In this document: one piece after another, positions 8,012 through 17,915 of the stretch
Numbering within the stretch: the stretch's first letter is position 1
How the letters are laid out: the number at the start of each line of letters is the position of its first letter
Assembly (NCBI RefSeq): GCF_018417595.1
Contig: NZ_CP070982.1
Coordinates: forward strand, 2,996,001 to 3,060,000
DNA from: Pseudomonas entomophila
Lineage (GTDB): Bacteria; Pseudomonadota; Gammaproteobacteria; Pseudomonadales; Pseudomonadaceae
Direction of reading: 5' to 3'
Length of the DNA stretch: 64,000 nt
Notes under the pieces: model-generated
What the model was told of the DNA's origin: nothing
Database searches by the model: none
What the model saw: the letters and a program-made list of their open reading frames with translations, nothing else
Made by a program: the position numbers and the translations under genes

Positions 8012-10984
8012 ATGAAAACCCCAGATCACTCACTGCATCACAGAACTCCGACGGTGGCGGTCCGCGACAACCGCGGCCTGGCCGTGCGCCAGGTCGTCTA
8101 CCAGCGCCACCCGGATACCCCCGCTGACATCGATGAGCGCATCACCCGCCACCGGTTCGATGCCTTCGGCCATCCCGTCGAAAGCATCGACCCTCGCCTG
8201 CCCACTCCCAACTTCACCTATCAGTTGTCCATGGCCGGTGAAACACTGCGTACCGACAGTGTCGACGCTGGCCGCAGCATCGCACTGAACGATATCGGCG
8301 GGCGCCCGCTGATGCGCCTCGGCGCCAACAATGTCGCAAGCTATCACCACTACGAACCGGCGCCACTCGCGGGGCGGCCGTTGACAGTCACTGAAGGCCC
8401 ACTCGCCGAAACACCTCGCATCGCCGAGCGCTTCGTCTGGGCCGGCACCGACCAGGCCAGCAAGAACCATAACCTGGCGGGCCTGCCTGTCCGTCATTAC
8501 GATACCGCCGGCCGTCTTGGCACCGACAGCGTCGCTCTGACCGGCCTGCCGCTGGCATCGACACGCCAGTTGCTCGCCACCGACGACGAAGCCGATTGGC
8601 AAGGGGCGGACGAAACGGCATGGGAACGGCTGCTGGCACCGGAGGCCTACACCACTCAGGGCCGCTTCGACGCCAACGGCACCTTGCTCGAACAGACCGA
8701 CGCCCGCGGGCACCAGCAGCGTCTGGCCTACGATATCGCCGGGCAACTGACCGGCAGTTGGCTCACCGTCAACGGTGGCACCGAGCAAGCCATTCTCGTG
8801 TCCATCGAGTACTCGGCCGCTGGCCAGAAACTGCGCGAAGAACATGGCAACGGCGTGGTCACCACGTTCACCTACGAACCCCGCACCCAGCGCCTCGTCC
8901 ACATCCTGGCGGTGCGGCCAACCGATGCCAAGCGCCTGCAAGACCTGCGCTACGCCTACGACCCGGTGGGCAATGTGATCCACCTGCACAATGACGCGGA
9001 GGCGACACGCTTCTACCGCAACCAGAAAGTCGACCCCGAGCACCACTACACCTACGACACCCTGTACCAACTGGCCAGCGCCACTGGCCGCGAACTGCGC
9101 GACATTGCCAAGCAACACCAGAAAAATCGCCCGATCACCCTCCCGCCCATCTCCACCGACGGCACCCTCGTCAACTATGTGCGCCACTACCACTATGACC
9201 GTGGCGGCAACCTGACCCACCTCAAGCACAACCCACAAGACCCGCCCAACGGATATACGATCGAACTGACGGTCTCCGACCGCAGCAACCGCGCCGTGGC
9301 CAAGGAGGTGACGGAAGACCCGGCACAGGTCGATGCGTACTTCGACGCGGCGGGCAATCAATGCCAGTTGCAGGCGGCCCAGCTGCTGGAGTGGACCAGC
9401 CGGGGCGAGTTGGCGCGGGCCGTGCTGATCGCCCGTAACAGCCTGGCGGCCGATGAAGAGACCTACCGCTACGATGCCCGCAGCCAGCGAGTCGTCAAGC
9501 GTCGCACGGACCTGACCTCCGCAACCGTGCGCCACAGCCACGTGCTCTACCTGCCGGGGCTGGAACTACGCACCCAATACAGCGGCACGACCAAGGAATC
9601 GTCGCGGCACGAAATCATCGTCGGTGCCGCTGGCAGCGCCCAGGTGCGAGTGCTGCACTGGGAAACCGGCCTGCCCCCCGGCATGGGCAACGATTCGATC
9701 CGCTACAGCTATACCGACCTGATCGGCAGCGTCGGGCTGGAGCTGGACAAAGACGCAAACCTCATCAGCCAGGAGGAGTACTACCCCTACGGCGAGACGG
9801 CGGTGTGGCTGCCGCACAACACTGTGGAAGCGAAGTACAAGACCGTGCGCTATTCCGGCAAGGAGCGGGATGCGACGGGGCTGTATTACTACGGGTATCG
9901 CTATTACCAGCCTTGGTTGGGGCGCTGGCTGAGTGCGGACCCGGCAGGGACGGTGGACGGGCTGAACCTGTACCAGATGGTTAGAAGTAATCCAACATCA
10001 TTAAAAGACCGGCATGGGCTTACTGGGGGCGAACTGAATAGAAATACAATGACATTGGAAGAGGCCCCCAGAAGAAGGAAGAGGGATACTCTAAAAACAT
10101 CTATATCTCGCGTCTTTGACAAAGTAAAAGGCACAATCATCGAAAGGCCAGACAGAGAAAACATGATGAATTATTTCGACGCGGCAGTGGCGGCGCGTGG
10201 CGCAACAGCCGCCGCCGAGGAAGAGCTGGGGAGCTTCATAGATTCCAAGCGTCTACACATCGCGACGCGAGCGACCTTGATGGTACTCACTGAGTTGCTG
10301 GCTTCTGCCTACTCCAATCTGGCAACGCTGGCGACAGCGCCGGCCGGCGGCATAGTGTCCACTGTAGCTGGCACCGTCGCAAAAGAAGCTGTTAAAAGAT
10401 CAGTCGGTGCTCCGTCCGCTCGCCCTGATACCAACATTGCGAAATACTTGACAGAGGCAGCACGCCCCGGATTTGAGAAGGCAAAAGATGAGATACGTAA
10501 ACAATTGACCAATGAAAAAATAAAAGACAAGTTTACGGACAAGAGTGACAACGAGACGCTAAAGTATGCCACAGAACAAGTAGGGTACGCAGGTTATTTG
10601 CCGTCTATTCCTTTTAGCGGCCTACAAAAGAATGCGGCGGTGGTAGGCAGCGCAATATCCACTGAAAAAGACGCGCTTCTAGAAGAAGCTTTGGTCAATG
10701 TCAATAACGCAATAGAACTGGTGAGCCGTTACCAAGCCATGTTCAACGCAGCCTTCGAAAATATCTCAAGCCCCGTCAACTACGACCACAAAAGCGACGA
10801 TTGGAAGATAGTGAGCGATGCCGAACACAAACATGGAGAAAGAGCAATTCCAACAACCAGATACGGATTCCCTTTCATGCTTACTCAATCGGCAGTCAAC
10901 GCGGAATTTTCGATGCTATTCGCACAGTTGGACAAGATGAAAAATACAATCACTAGTCGAATGGCTCAACGTTCCCGTAACTGA
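8012..10984 (+). CDS. RHS-repeat/TccC-like protein with unrecognised C-terminal effector domain
   Basis: A 990-residue RHS/YD-repeat protein. The N-terminal two thirds form the RHS shell, with repeats such as YDPVGNV and YRYDARSQ. The core signature YRYYQPWLGRWLSADP lies around residues 630-645 and ends near residue 670 (NPTSLKDRHGL). The last 320 residues are different: lower GC, lysine- and asparagine-rich, largely helical, with no family I can name. In TccC/Rhs proteins this position holds the toxin released from the cocoon. I chose ATG 8012 because AAGGAG lies just upstream; an in-frame ATG at 7994 is less likely. No immunity gene is evident downstream, which fits an anti-eukaryotic TccC-type toxin. 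Confidence 0.85.
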   Translation: MKTPDHSLHHRTPTVAVRDNRGLAVRQVVYQRHPDTPADIDERITRHRFDAFGHPVESIDPRLPTPNFTYQLSMAGETLRTDSVDAGRSIALNDIGGRPLMRLGANNVASYHHYEPAPLAGRPLTVTEGPLAETPRIAERFVWAGTDQASKNHNLAGLPVRHYDTAGRLGTDSVALTGLPLASTRQLLATDDEADWQGADETAWERLLAPEAYTTQGRFDANGTLLEQTDARGHQQRLAYDIAGQLTGSWLTVNGGTEQAILVSIEYSAAGQKLREEHGNGVVTTFTYEPRTQRLVHILAVRPTDAKRLQDLRYAYDPVGNVIHLHNDAEATRFYRNQKVDPEHHYTYDTLYQLASATGRELRDIAKQHQKNRPITLPPISTDGTLVNYVRHYHYDRGGNLTHLKHNPQDPPNGYTIELTVSDRSNRAVAKEVTEDPAQVDAYFDAAGNQCQLQAAQLLEWTSRGELARAVLIARNSLAADEETYRYDARSQRVVKRRTDLTSATVRHSHVLYLPGLELRTQYSGTTKESSRHEIIVGAAGSAQVRVLHWETGLPPGMGNDSIRYSYTDLIGSVGLELDKDANLISQEEYYPYGETAVWLPHNTVEAKYKTVRYSGKERDATGLYYYGYRYYQPWLGRWLSADPAGTVDGLNLYQMVRSNPTSLKDRHGLTGGELNRNTMTLEEAPRRRKRDTLKTSISRVFDKVKGTIIERPDRENMMNYFDAAVAARGATAAAEEELGSFIDSKRLHIATRATLMVLTELLASAYSNLATLATAPAGGIVSTVAGTVAKEAVKRSVGAPSARPDTNIAKYLTEAARPGFEKAKDEIRKQLTNEKIKDKFTDKSDNETLKYATEQVGYAGYLPSIPFSGLQKNAAVVGSAISTEKDALLEEALVNVNNAIELVSRYQAMFNAAFENISSPVNYDHKSDDWKIVSDAEHKHGERAIPTTRYGFPFMLTQSAVNAEFSMLFAQLDKMKNTITSRMAQRSRN

Positions 10985-11139
10985 AGCCGTGAATAAACGA
11001 AAACACCAACCTACCCACTGGCGTGCACGCGTCAGCAGTCGGTGAGACGAAAACAGGCAAGGCCGCACCGTGCTCTGCATCCCCAAGGGCAGCCGAGCCT
11101 GTTTTCAACTCGCTTGATCAGCATTTACCAGGCAGAGGC

Positions 11140-12063
11140 TCAGCTGAGCCCTCCAAATCGCCTGTGGAAACTCTCGCTCGCATCAGGCAATGGTCCATCC
11201 GCCGTTTCCAGCGCACTGGCGAGGTACTCCTCCGCCCTGCCCTGCACCAATCGATACAGGTTGCGGCACAGCTGCCGCGCCGCACGCCCTTCCCAGTCCC
11301 CTGGCAACAGTTCGTCCGGCAACTGCGGGTCGCGCAGCAACAGCCGTCGGTACTCGTGGATCAGCAGCGTACGGGCCAGGAAACAGTCCTGCGAGCTGGC
11401 GCCGTCGAGGTCCTTCATGGCCTGCCACAACGGGCGGAACAGGCGGATGAACTCGCTGTAGTGCTGACCTAGCTCCTCGATGTTCCAACTTTCCCGCACC
11501 TGGGCACGCAAGGCCTTTGATGCCAATACTTCCTGGGCATGGGTCTCGAAGACAATGCAATCGTCCTCGACCTCCAGTTCACGCAGCGTGGCGCTGAGGT
11601 CGGCACGGTCAGTACGCGGGCAACCCAACAGGTTCGCGCCCATGGCGCCGAAGCCCTGCCATTCCAGCTCTTCACGCACGGCCTTGCGCTTGCCAGCGTC
11701 GAGCTGCGACAGCAGCACCAGCGTCCAGGCGCCATTCCAGGCCGGCAAATTGGCGCTGTAGACCCGCTTGAAGGCTTTCTCGAAACGCCGTCGGCCAGTG
11801 CCGGTGAGGCTGTAGTAGCTGCGCCGGCCGACCTTCTCGGCGGTCAGCCAACCTTCCTTGGTGAGGCGGAAGATCGAGGTGCGGATCAGCCGCTCGTTGA
11901 TGCCCATCGGCTCCAGCAGGCTGATCAAACTGCCCAGCCAGACTGTGCCGCCGTGGGGTTCGATGGCATCGCCGTAGAGGGTGATGATCAGCGAGCTGGC
12001 GCGGATCGGCGTCTGCTCCTGGAAACGGGTGATCAGGTGATTCAGGGGGGCAAGGCTGCTCAT
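11140..12063 (-). CDS. paaX: Phenylacetate catabolon repressor PaaX
   Basis: A 307-residue PaaX-family regulator: an N-terminal winged-helix domain (about 15-90, INERLIRTSIFRLTKEGWL), a central Cas2-like domain and a C-terminal PaaX domain. The family represses paa operons and is released by phenylacetyl-CoA. It lies downstream of paaY on the same strand. ATG 12063 gives the usual MSSLAPLNHL start. An alternative ATG at 12126 would overlap the paaY stop but adds 21 atypical residues. Its likely targets are the matched operators at 12906 and 19426. Confidence 0.93.
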   Translation of the reverse strand: MSSLAPLNHLITRFQEQTPIRASSLIITLYGDAIEPHGGTVWLGSLISLLEPMGINERLIRTSIFRLTKEGWLTAEKVGRRSYYSLTGTGRRRFEKAFKRVYSANLPAWNGAWTLVLLSQLDAGKRKAVREELEWQGFGAMGANLLGCPRTDRADLSATLRELEVEDDCIVFETHAQEVLASKALRAQVRESWNIEELGQHYSEFIRLFRPLWQAMKDLDGASSQDCFLARTLLIHEYRRLLLRDPQLPDELLPGDWEGRAARQLCRNLYRLVQGRAEEYLASALETADGPLPDASESFHRRFGGLS

Positions 12064-12122
12064 GGGGGGACGAGGCGCGGCTAAAGCCTCGACTATACCT
12101 GCCTGCCGCGACCGCGCAAGGC

Positions 12123-12722
12123 TCATGCACCGCCCTCGGCCTTGGGCCTGAAGCCCGAATCGCCCATGCGCGGGCGTTGATCTTCCACCTGGGTCAAGGG
12201 CGGGCACTCCACCAGCGCGGTCATGCAGCGCCGGGCCAGCGTGTGATATTCGGCGGTCCCACGTTGCTTCCAGGCCAGTTCCTGGTTGCTGAGCGAGCGC
12301 TTCACTTCGGCCGGCGCACCCATCACCAGGCTTTGCTCCGGGCACTGGAAACCGGCCTTGACGAAGGCGGTGGCGGCGACGATGCAGCGCGGGGCGATGT
12401 GGGCGCCGTCCATGACCACCGCGTTCATGCCGACCAGGGCGTCCTCGCCTACCCGGCAGCCGTGCAACACGGCGCCGTGGCCGATGTGGCCGTTGCGCTC
12501 GACCACGGTGTCGCCACCGGGGAAACCGTGCATCACGCAGGTGTCCTGCAGGTTGGCGCCCTGCTCGAGGACGATGCGCCCGAAGTCGCCGCGCAGCGAC
12601 GCCAGGGGGCCGACATAGCAGTCCGGGCCGATGATCACGTCGCCGATCAGCACCGCGCTCGGGTGCACGTAGGCGCTGGGGTGGATCACGGGGGTCAGGC
12701 CGTCCAGGCGGTAGCAGGGCAT
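12123..12722 (-). CDS. paaY: PaaY, hexapeptide-repeat thioesterase/carbonic-anhydrase-like protein
   Basis: A 199-residue left-handed beta-helix protein with hexapeptide repeats ([20 protein letters not shown] and following turns) and gamma-carbonic-anhydrase-type histidines. PaaY is known as a thioesterase or protective factor for ring-opened CoA intermediates of the phenylacetate pathway. It has a strong ribosome site (GAGGTGACC) before the ATG. It is cotranscribed with paaX and diverges from the paaF operon. Confidence 0.92.
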   Translation of the reverse strand: MPCYRLDGLTPVIHPSAYVHPSAVLIGDVIIGPDCYVGPLASLRGDFGRIVLEQGANLQDTCVMHGFPGGDTVVERNGHIGHGAVLHGCRVGEDALVGMNAVVMDGAHIAPRCIVAATAFVKAGFQCPEQSLVMGAPAEVKRSLSNQELAWKQRGTAEYHTLARRCMTALVECPPLTQVEDQRPRMGDSGFRPKAEGGA

Positions 12723-12759
12723 TGGTCACCTCAATTAATGATTCAAAATAAATGAAATA

Positions 12760-12773
12760 CTCAATCTATTGAG
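12760..12773. promoter_or_regulatory. 14-bp palindrome upstream of paaY
   Basis: CTCAAT-CT-ATTGAG lies about 40 bp upstream of the paaY start, beside a TTGACA-like box read on the minus strand at about 12784. It is a plausible operator for an unidentified regulator; it does not match the TGATAC/GTATC sites. Confidence 0.35.
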
Positions 12774-12804
12774 ATCATATTGTCAATGAAGGCAATACAT
12801 TTGC

Positions 12805-12889
12805 CTGTAGGCAACAGCCTTGCTGGCGAACGGCTATCCAGCGATTTATGGTGTTGATGCCGGTTCGCCAGCAAGGCTGACTTCTACAG
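12805..12889. repeat. REP-like inverted repeat
   Basis: The arms AGCCTTGCTGGCGAAC (12816-12831) and GTTCGCCAGCAAGGCT (12863-12878) are perfect 16-bp inverted copies. They are bracketed by CTGTAG and CTACAG. This is a second REP subtype, also seen at 49991-50044. Confidence 0.85.
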
Positions 12890-12905
12890 ATCGAATTGCA
12901 TGCAA

Positions 12906-12944
12906 TGATACCATATTAATTTTATCTGTTGATTTTATGTATCG
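12906..12944. promoter_or_regulatory. Putative PaaX operator at the paaF promoter
   Basis: TGATAC (12906-12911) and GTATCG (12939-12944) are separated by exactly 27 bp. The identical arrangement occurs at 19426-19464 before paaA. The right half-site lies just upstream of the -10-like TATACT (12954-12959), well placed for repression. Confidence 0.65.
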
Positions 12945-13058
12945 TATTAGGCCTATACTCCCTCACCAAGGCATGGCCCGGCTTCCACCGCGCCATCGCA
13001 TACAACACCAAGAAAAGCCGGCCACCCCCGTGCCGAGCGTGCAGCCTGAGGTATCACC

Positions 13059-13832
13059 ATGCCGCGCAACCTCGTTGTGCAGGCACCAGCGGACGGCGTC
13101 CGCCTGGTCACCCTGCAACGCCCGCAAGCCCTCAACGCCCTGAACACCGAGCTATTGGCCGAACTCGCCAGCGAACTGGAGGCGGCCGAGCACGATCCGC
13201 AAATCCGCGCCGTGGTCATCACCGGCAGCCGCAAGGCCTTCGCCGCCGGCGCCGATATCAACGAGATGGCCGAGCGCGACCTGATCGGCATCCTCAACGA
13301 TCCACGGGTGGCCTGCTGGCAACGCATCGCCGCCTTTTCCAAACCCCTGATCGCCGCCGTCAACGGCTTCGCCCTGGGCGGCGGCTGCGAGCTGGTGATG
13401 TGCGCCGATATCGTTGTCGCCGGCAGCGACGCGCGCTTCGGTCAGCCGGAAATCAATCTCGGCATTCTCCCCGGCGCCGGTGGCACCCAACGCCTGCTAC
13501 GCGCCGTGGGCAAGCCTCTGGCCATGCAGATGGTCCTCACCGGCGAAGCCATCGATGCCCGCCACGCCTTGCAAGCCGGGCTGGTCAGCGAAATCACCCA
13601 GCCGGAGCTGACCGTCGAGCGCGCCCTGCAGGTGGCCATCGCCATCGCCGCCAAGGCGCCGCTGGCGGTGCGCCTGGCCAAGGAAGCGCTGCTCAAGGCC
13701 CAGGACATGGACCTTGCCAGCGGCCTGCGCTTCGAGCGCCACGCCTTCACCCTGCTGGCCGGCACCGCCGACCGCGACGAAGGCATTCGCGCCTTCCAGG
13801 AAAAACGCCCGGCCCGATTCCAAGGGCTGTAA
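13059..13832 (+). CDS. paaF: 2,3-dehydroadipyl-CoA hydratase PaaF
   Basis: A 257-residue crotonase-fold enoyl-CoA hydratase. The oxyanion/CoA segments AAGADINEM (about 60-70) and GFALGGGCEL (about 105-115) and the catalytic-region EINLGILPGAGGTQ (about 130-145) are present. In the phenylacetate pathway PaaF hydrates 2,3-dehydroadipyl-CoA to 3-hydroxyadipyl-CoA. It is the first gene of the paaFGHIJK operon. GAGG lies 7 bp before the ATG. Confidence 0.92.
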   Translation: MPRNLVVQAPADGVRLVTLQRPQALNALNTELLAELASELEAAEHDPQIRAVVITGSRKAFAAGADINEMAERDLIGILNDPRVACWQRIAAFSKPLIAAVNGFALGGGCELVMCADIVVAGSDARFGQPEINLGILPGAGGTQRLLRAVGKPLAMQMVLTGEAIDARHALQAGLVSEITQPELTVERALQVAIAIAAKAPLAVRLAKEALLKAQDMDLASGLRFERHAFTLLAGTADRDEGIRAFQEKRPARFQGL

Positions 13833-13851
13833 CTGACGGAGCACACCTGTC

Positions 13852-14646
13852 ATGCCTTACCAGCACATCCTGTTTTCCATCGACGACGACGGTGTCGCCG
13901 CCCTTTCATTGAACCGGCCCGAACAGCTCAACAGCTTCAACACCGCCATGCACCTGGAAGTGCGCGAGGCGTTGAAGCAAGTGCGTCAGAGCGAACGCGC
14001 CCGCGTGCTGCTGCTGACCGCCGAAGGCCGTGGCTTCTGCGCCGGCCAGGACCTGTCTGACCGCAATGTGGCGCCGGGCGCGGACATGCCGGACCTGGGC
14101 CAGTCCATCGAGCAGTTCTACAACCCGCTGGTGCGCAGCCTGCGCGACCTGCCGCTGCCGGTGGTCTGCGCGGTCAACGGCGTGGCCGCCGGGGCCGGCG
14201 CCAACCTGCCGCTGGCTTGCGACCTGGTGTTGGCCGCGCGCTCGGCGAGCTTCATTCAGGCGTTCTGCAAGATCGGCCTGGTGCCCGATTCCGGCGGCAC
14301 CTGGCTGCTGCCCCGCCTGGTCGGCATGACCCGGGCCAAGGCGCTAACCATGCTGGGTGAACGGCTGAGCGCGGAGCAGGCCGAGCAATGGGGGCTAATC
14401 CACCGCGTGGTGGACGATGGCGCGCTGCGTGACGAGGCGCTCAAGCTGGCCCGCCAACTGGCGACCCAGCCCACTTATGGCCTGGCCCTGGTCAAGCGCG
14501 CCCTGAACCAGAGCTTTGACAACCGTTTCGACGAGCAGCTGGAGCTGGAGCGCGACCTGCAGCGCCTGGCCGGACGCAGCGAGGATTATCGCGAAGGGGT
14601 CAGCGCCTTCATGAACAAGCGCACGCCCGTGTTCAAGGGGTGCTGA
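13852..14646 (+). CDS. paaG: 1,2-epoxyphenylacetyl-CoA isomerase PaaG
   Basis: A 264-residue crotonase-family isomerase: CAGQDLSDRNV (about 60-70), GVAAGAGANLPLACD (about 110-125) and KIGLVPDSGGTW (about 140-152). The aspartate in LVPDSG is typical of PaaG rather than the glutamate hydratases. PaaG isomerises ring 1,2-epoxyphenylacetyl-CoA to the oxepin-CoA and later shifts a double bond. It lies 19 bp after paaF, and paaH begins 2 bp after its stop. Confidence 0.93.
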   Translation: MPYQHILFSIDDDGVAALSLNRPEQLNSFNTAMHLEVREALKQVRQSERARVLLLTAEGRGFCAGQDLSDRNVAPGADMPDLGQSIEQFYNPLVRSLRDLPLPVVCAVNGVAAGAGANLPLACDLVLAARSASFIQAFCKIGLVPDSGGTWLLPRLVGMTRAKALTMLGERLSAEQAEQWGLIHRVVDDGALRDEALKLARQLATQPTYGLALVKRALNQSFDNRFDEQLELERDLQRLAGRSEDYREGVSAFMNKRTPVFKGC

Positions 14647-14648
14647 CC

Positions 14649-16166
14649 ATGACTGCTCTGGATTGCAATGCGCACGTCGCGGTAATCGGCGCCGGTGCCA
14701 TGGGCGCCGGAATCGCCCAGGTGGCGGCACAGGCGGGGCACTCCGTCCACCTCTATGACAATCGCCCCGGCGCCGCCGCCGAAGCGGTGCGCGGTATTGA
14801 TCGCCAGCTCGGCCGACTGGTGGAAAAAGGCAAGCTGGACGCGCAGGCTCGCGAAGCCATCGTGGCCCGCTTGAGGCCGGCGGAAACCCTAGATGCACTG
14901 GCCGACGCCCGCTTGGTGATCGAGGCTGTCGTCGAGAACCTGGCCGTCAAGCAGGGCCTGCTGCGACAACTCGAGGCGCTGTGTTGCGACGACTGCATCC
15001 TGGCGAGCAACACGTCCTCCCTGTCGATCACCAGCCTGGCTGCCGGCTTGCGCTTGCCACAGCGAGTGGTCGGCATGCACTTCTTCAACCCGGCGCCTTT
15101 GATGGCGCTGGTGGAGGTCGTGTCCGGGTTGGCCACATCCCCCGACGTGGCTGCCAGGGTCCACGCCACCGCGCAGGCCTGGGGCAAGGAGCCGGTCCAT
15201 GCGCGCTCGACGCCGGGCTTCATCGTCAATCGCGTGGCCCGGCCGTTCTACGCCGAAAGCCTGCGCCTGCTGCAGGAAGGTGCGGCCGACTGCGCCACCC
15301 TAGACGCACTGCTGCGTGACGCAGGCGGCTTTCGCATGGGGGCCTTCGAGCTCACCGACCTGATCGGCCACGACGTCAACTACGCCGTGACCTGTTCGGT
15401 GTTCGAGGCCTTCTATGGAGATTTCCGTTTCCAGCCCTCACTGGTGCAGAAAGCACTGGTGGATGCCGGGCAGCTGGGTCGCAAGAGCGGCAAGGGCTTC
15501 TATGACTACAACAAGGGGGCCGAACGCCCACAAGCGAACGAGCTGCACAGCGACAGCGCAGTCGAGCACTGCGCCGTGGAAGGTGACCTGGGCATCCTGC
15601 GACCGCTGACCGAGCGCCTGCGCAATGTCGGTATCCGCGTGACCGAACGTGCCGGCACCGGCCTGCTGAGGGTTGGCGACGCGACCCTGGCCCTGTCCGA
15701 CGGTCGCCTGGCCAGCCAGCGCGCCCGTGAGGATGGCTTGCGCAACCTGGTGCTGCTGGACCTGGCGCTCGACTATCAGCAGGCCGCGCGCATCGCCATC
15801 AGCCATAGCGCCGATTGCACCCCTGAAGCCCTCGATCAGGCCGTGGCCCTGCTGCGTCATGTCGGGCTCAAGGCCAGCGCCGTCGCCGACCTGCCGGGCC
15901 TGGTGGTGCTGCGCACCGTGGCGATGCTCGCCAACGAAGCCGCCGACGCCGTGCTGCAAGGCGTCGCGTCGCCCGCCGACATCGACCTGGCCATGCGCGC
16001 CGGGGTCAACTACCCGCGCGGCCCGCTGGCCTGGGCCGATGCCCTGGGTGTCGGCTACACCCTGCGCGTGCTGGAAAACCTGCAACGCAGCTACGGGGAG
16101 GAACGCTACCGCCCTTCCCTGTTGCTGCGCCGTATTTATACCGAAGGAGGACGCCTGCATGCCTGA
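14649..16166 (+). CDS. paaH: 3-hydroxyadipyl-CoA dehydrogenase PaaH
   Basis: A 505-residue 3-hydroxyacyl-CoA dehydrogenase. It has the N-terminal NAD motif GAGAMGAGIAQVA (about 14-26), SNTSSLSIT and HFFNPAPLM segments (about 120-150), and a duplicated C-terminal helical domain as usual for PaaH. It oxidises 3-hydroxyadipyl-CoA to 3-oxoadipyl-CoA. I chose ATG 14649, with AAGGGG 8 bp upstream. A GTG at 14640 inside the paaG end is also in frame. The 3' end overlaps paaI by 8 bp. Confidence 0.93.
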   Translation: MTALDCNAHVAVIGAGAMGAGIAQVAAQAGHSVHLYDNRPGAAAEAVRGIDRQLGRLVEKGKLDAQAREAIVARLRPAETLDALADARLVIEAVVENLAVKQGLLRQLEALCCDDCILASNTSSLSITSLAAGLRLPQRVVGMHFFNPAPLMALVEVVSGLATSPDVAARVHATAQAWGKEPVHARSTPGFIVNRVARPFYAESLRLLQEGAADCATLDALLRDAGGFRMGAFELTDLIGHDVNYAVTCSVFEAFYGDFRFQPSLVQKALVDAGQLGRKSGKGFYDYNKGAERPQANELHSDSAVEHCAVEGDLGILRPLTERLRNVGIRVTERAGTGLLRVGDATLALSDGRLASQRAREDGLRNLVLLDLALDYQQAARIAISHSADCTPEALDQAVALLRHVGLKASAVADLPGLVVLRTVAMLANEAADAVLQGVASPADIDLAMRAGVNYPRGPLAWADALGVGYTLRVLENLQRSYGEERYRPSLLLRRIYTEGGRLHA

Positions 16167-16608
16167 CCACTCCCCCGCGACCTTGGCCCGCGCCTGCGCT
16201 GAGTCGATGTTCGGCCGCGACGCGGCCAGCCAGGGGCTGGGCATCGAATTGCTCGAGGCCGGCCCCGGCAGCGCCCGCCTGGGCATGAGCGTGCGCGCCG
16301 ACATGATCCAGGGCCACGGCACCTGCCACGGCGGCTACCTGTTCGCCCTGGCCGACTCGGCCTTCGCTTTCGCCTGCAACAGCTACGATGAAGCAGCCGT
16401 GGCCCTGGGTTGCAGCATCGACTACGTGGCGCCGGCGCGGTTGGGCGACCAGCTGACTGCAACCGCCAGCGAGCAGAGCCGCAAGGGCCGCACCGGCAAC
16501 TACGACGTGCGCATCGAGAACCAGCAGGGCGAACTGATCGCCCTGTTCCACGGCAAATCCTACAAAGTGCGCGGCAGCGTGCTGACACCGGAGACGTCCC
16601 ATGACTGA
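16159..16608 (+). CDS. paaI: Hydroxyphenylacetyl-CoA thioesterase PaaI
   Basis: A 149-residue hotdog-fold thioesterase with the [17 protein letters not shown] segment (about 54-70) that carries the active-site region. PaaI hydrolyses ring-hydroxylated phenylacetyl-CoA dead-end products and frees CoA. AGGAGG lies 8 bp before the ATG. It overlaps paaH and paaJ by 8 bp each, so all three are translationally coupled. Confidence 0.92.
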   Translation: MPDHSPATLARACAESMFGRDAASQGLGIELLEAGPGSARLGMSVRADMIQGHGTCHGGYLFALADSAFAFACNSYDEAAVALGCSIDYVAPARLGDQLTATASEQSRKGRTGNYDVRIENQQGELIALFHGKSYKVRGSVLTPETSHD

Positions 16609-17821
16609 AGCCACCCTGCCCCACGCCCTGATCATCGACGCCGTGCGCACGCCCATCGGCCGCTATGGCGGCGCCCTGTCGAGCGTGCGCGCCGACGACC
16701 TGGCCGCCCTGCCGATCAAGGCGCTGATGGCGCGCCACCCTGAACTGGACTGGAACGCCATCGACGATGTGATCCTCGGTTGCGCCAACCAGGCCGGCGA
16801 AGACAACCGCAACGTCGCGCGCATGGCCAGCCTGCTGGCCGGGCTGCCGGTCTGCGTACCAGGCACCACGATCAACCGCCTCTGTGGCTCGGGCCTGGAT
16901 GCCATCGGCAATGCTGCTCGTGCCCTGCGCTGCGGCGAGGCCGGGCTGATGCTGGCCGGTGGCGTCGAGTCGATGTCCAGGGCGCCGTTCGTGATGGGCA
17001 AGTCGGAGCAGGCCTTTGGCCGCAGCGCCGAACTGTTCGACACCACCATCGGCTGGCGCTTCGTCAACCCGCTGATGCAAGCCCAGTACGGCATCGACTC
17101 GATGCCCGAAACCGCCGAGAACGTCGCCGAGCAGTTCGGCATCTCCCGCGAGGACCAGGACGCCTTCGCCCTGCGCAGCCAGCTCAAGGCCGCCGCCGCC
17201 CAGGCCAGCGGGCGCCTGGCACGGGAGATCGTGCCGGTCGAGATTACCCAGCGCAAAGGCCCGCCCCAATGCATCGAACACGATGAGCACCCGCGTGGCG
17301 ACACCACGCTGGAGCAACTGGCCCGCCTGGGCACGCCGTTCCGGGCTGACGGCAGCGTCACCGCTGGCAACGCCTCCGGGGTAAACGACGGCGCTTGCGC
17401 CCTGCTGCTGGCCAGTCCGGAGGCCGCGCGCCGCCATGGGTTGAAAGCCCGAGGCCGGGTGCTGGGGCTGGCCACGGCCGGCGTCGAACCGCGCATCATG
17501 GGTATCGGCCCGGTGCCGGCCACCCGCAAGGTGCTGGCTCTGACCGGGCTGTCGCTCGCCGACATGGACGTGATCGAGCTCAACGAAGCCTTCGCCGCCC
17601 AAGGCCTGGCCGTGCTGCGCGAGCTGGGCCTGGCTGACGACGACCGACGGGTCAACCCCAACGGCGGTGCCATCGCCCTGGGCCACCCGCTGGGCATGAG
17701 CGGCGCCAGGCTGGTCACCACAGCCCTGCACCAGCTGGAGGCGACAGCAGGCCGCTACGCCCTGTGCACCATGTGCATCGGCGTCGGCCAGGGCATCGCT
17801 CTGGTGATCGAGCGCCTCTGA
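16601..17821 (+). CDS. paaJ: 3-oxoadipyl-CoA/3-oxo-5,6-dehydrosuberyl-CoA thiolase PaaJ
   Basis: A 406-residue thiolase with nucleophile C95 (NRLCGSG), H362 (GHPLG) and the second cysteine C392 (CIGVGQG). PaaJ cleaves 3-oxoadipyl-CoA to succinyl-CoA plus acetyl-CoA, and 3-oxo-5,6-dehydrosuberyl-CoA to dehydroadipyl-CoA plus acetyl-CoA. Close paralogues such as PcaF share the fold; the context decides the assignment. Confidence 0.93.
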   Translation: MTEATLPHALIIDAVRTPIGRYGGALSSVRADDLAALPIKALMARHPELDWNAIDDVILGCANQAGEDNRNVARMASLLAGLPVCVPGTTINRLCGSGLDAIGNAARALRCGEAGLMLAGGVESMSRAPFVMGKSEQAFGRSAELFDTTIGWRFVNPLMQAQYGIDSMPETAENVAEQFGISREDQDAFALRSQLKAAAAQASGRLAREIVPVEITQRKGPPQCIEHDEHPRGDTTLEQLARLGTPFRADGSVTAGNASGVNDGACALLLASPEAARRHGLKARGRVLGLATAGVEPRIMGIGPVPATRKVLALTGLSLADMDVIELNEAFAAQGLAVLRELGLADDDRRVNPNGGAIALGHPLGMSGARLVTTALHQLEATAGRYALCTMCIGVGQGIALVIERL

Positions 17822-17915
17822 TCCACCCGGCAAGACTCAAGACGACACGGGCAGTATGCTGCCTGCCATGACACTCAGGGCCACGGCCCACGACAAGAAC
17901 AACTCGAGTGAAACC

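Larger units (their letters stand above)
12723..13058. promoter_or_regulatory. Divergent paaY / paaF control region
   Basis: This 336-bp AT-rich gap contains the paaYX upstream region (with palindrome CTCAATctATTGAG at 12760-12773), a REP-like element, the TGATAC-N27-GTATCG element and a TATACT -10-like box at 12954 for paaF. No coding region is supported here. Confidence 0.75.

Noticed and set aside
12064..12729. Upstream extension of the paaX frame through paaY
   Set aside because: It is a shadow of paaY in another frame; PaaX family members begin near MSSLAP at 12063.
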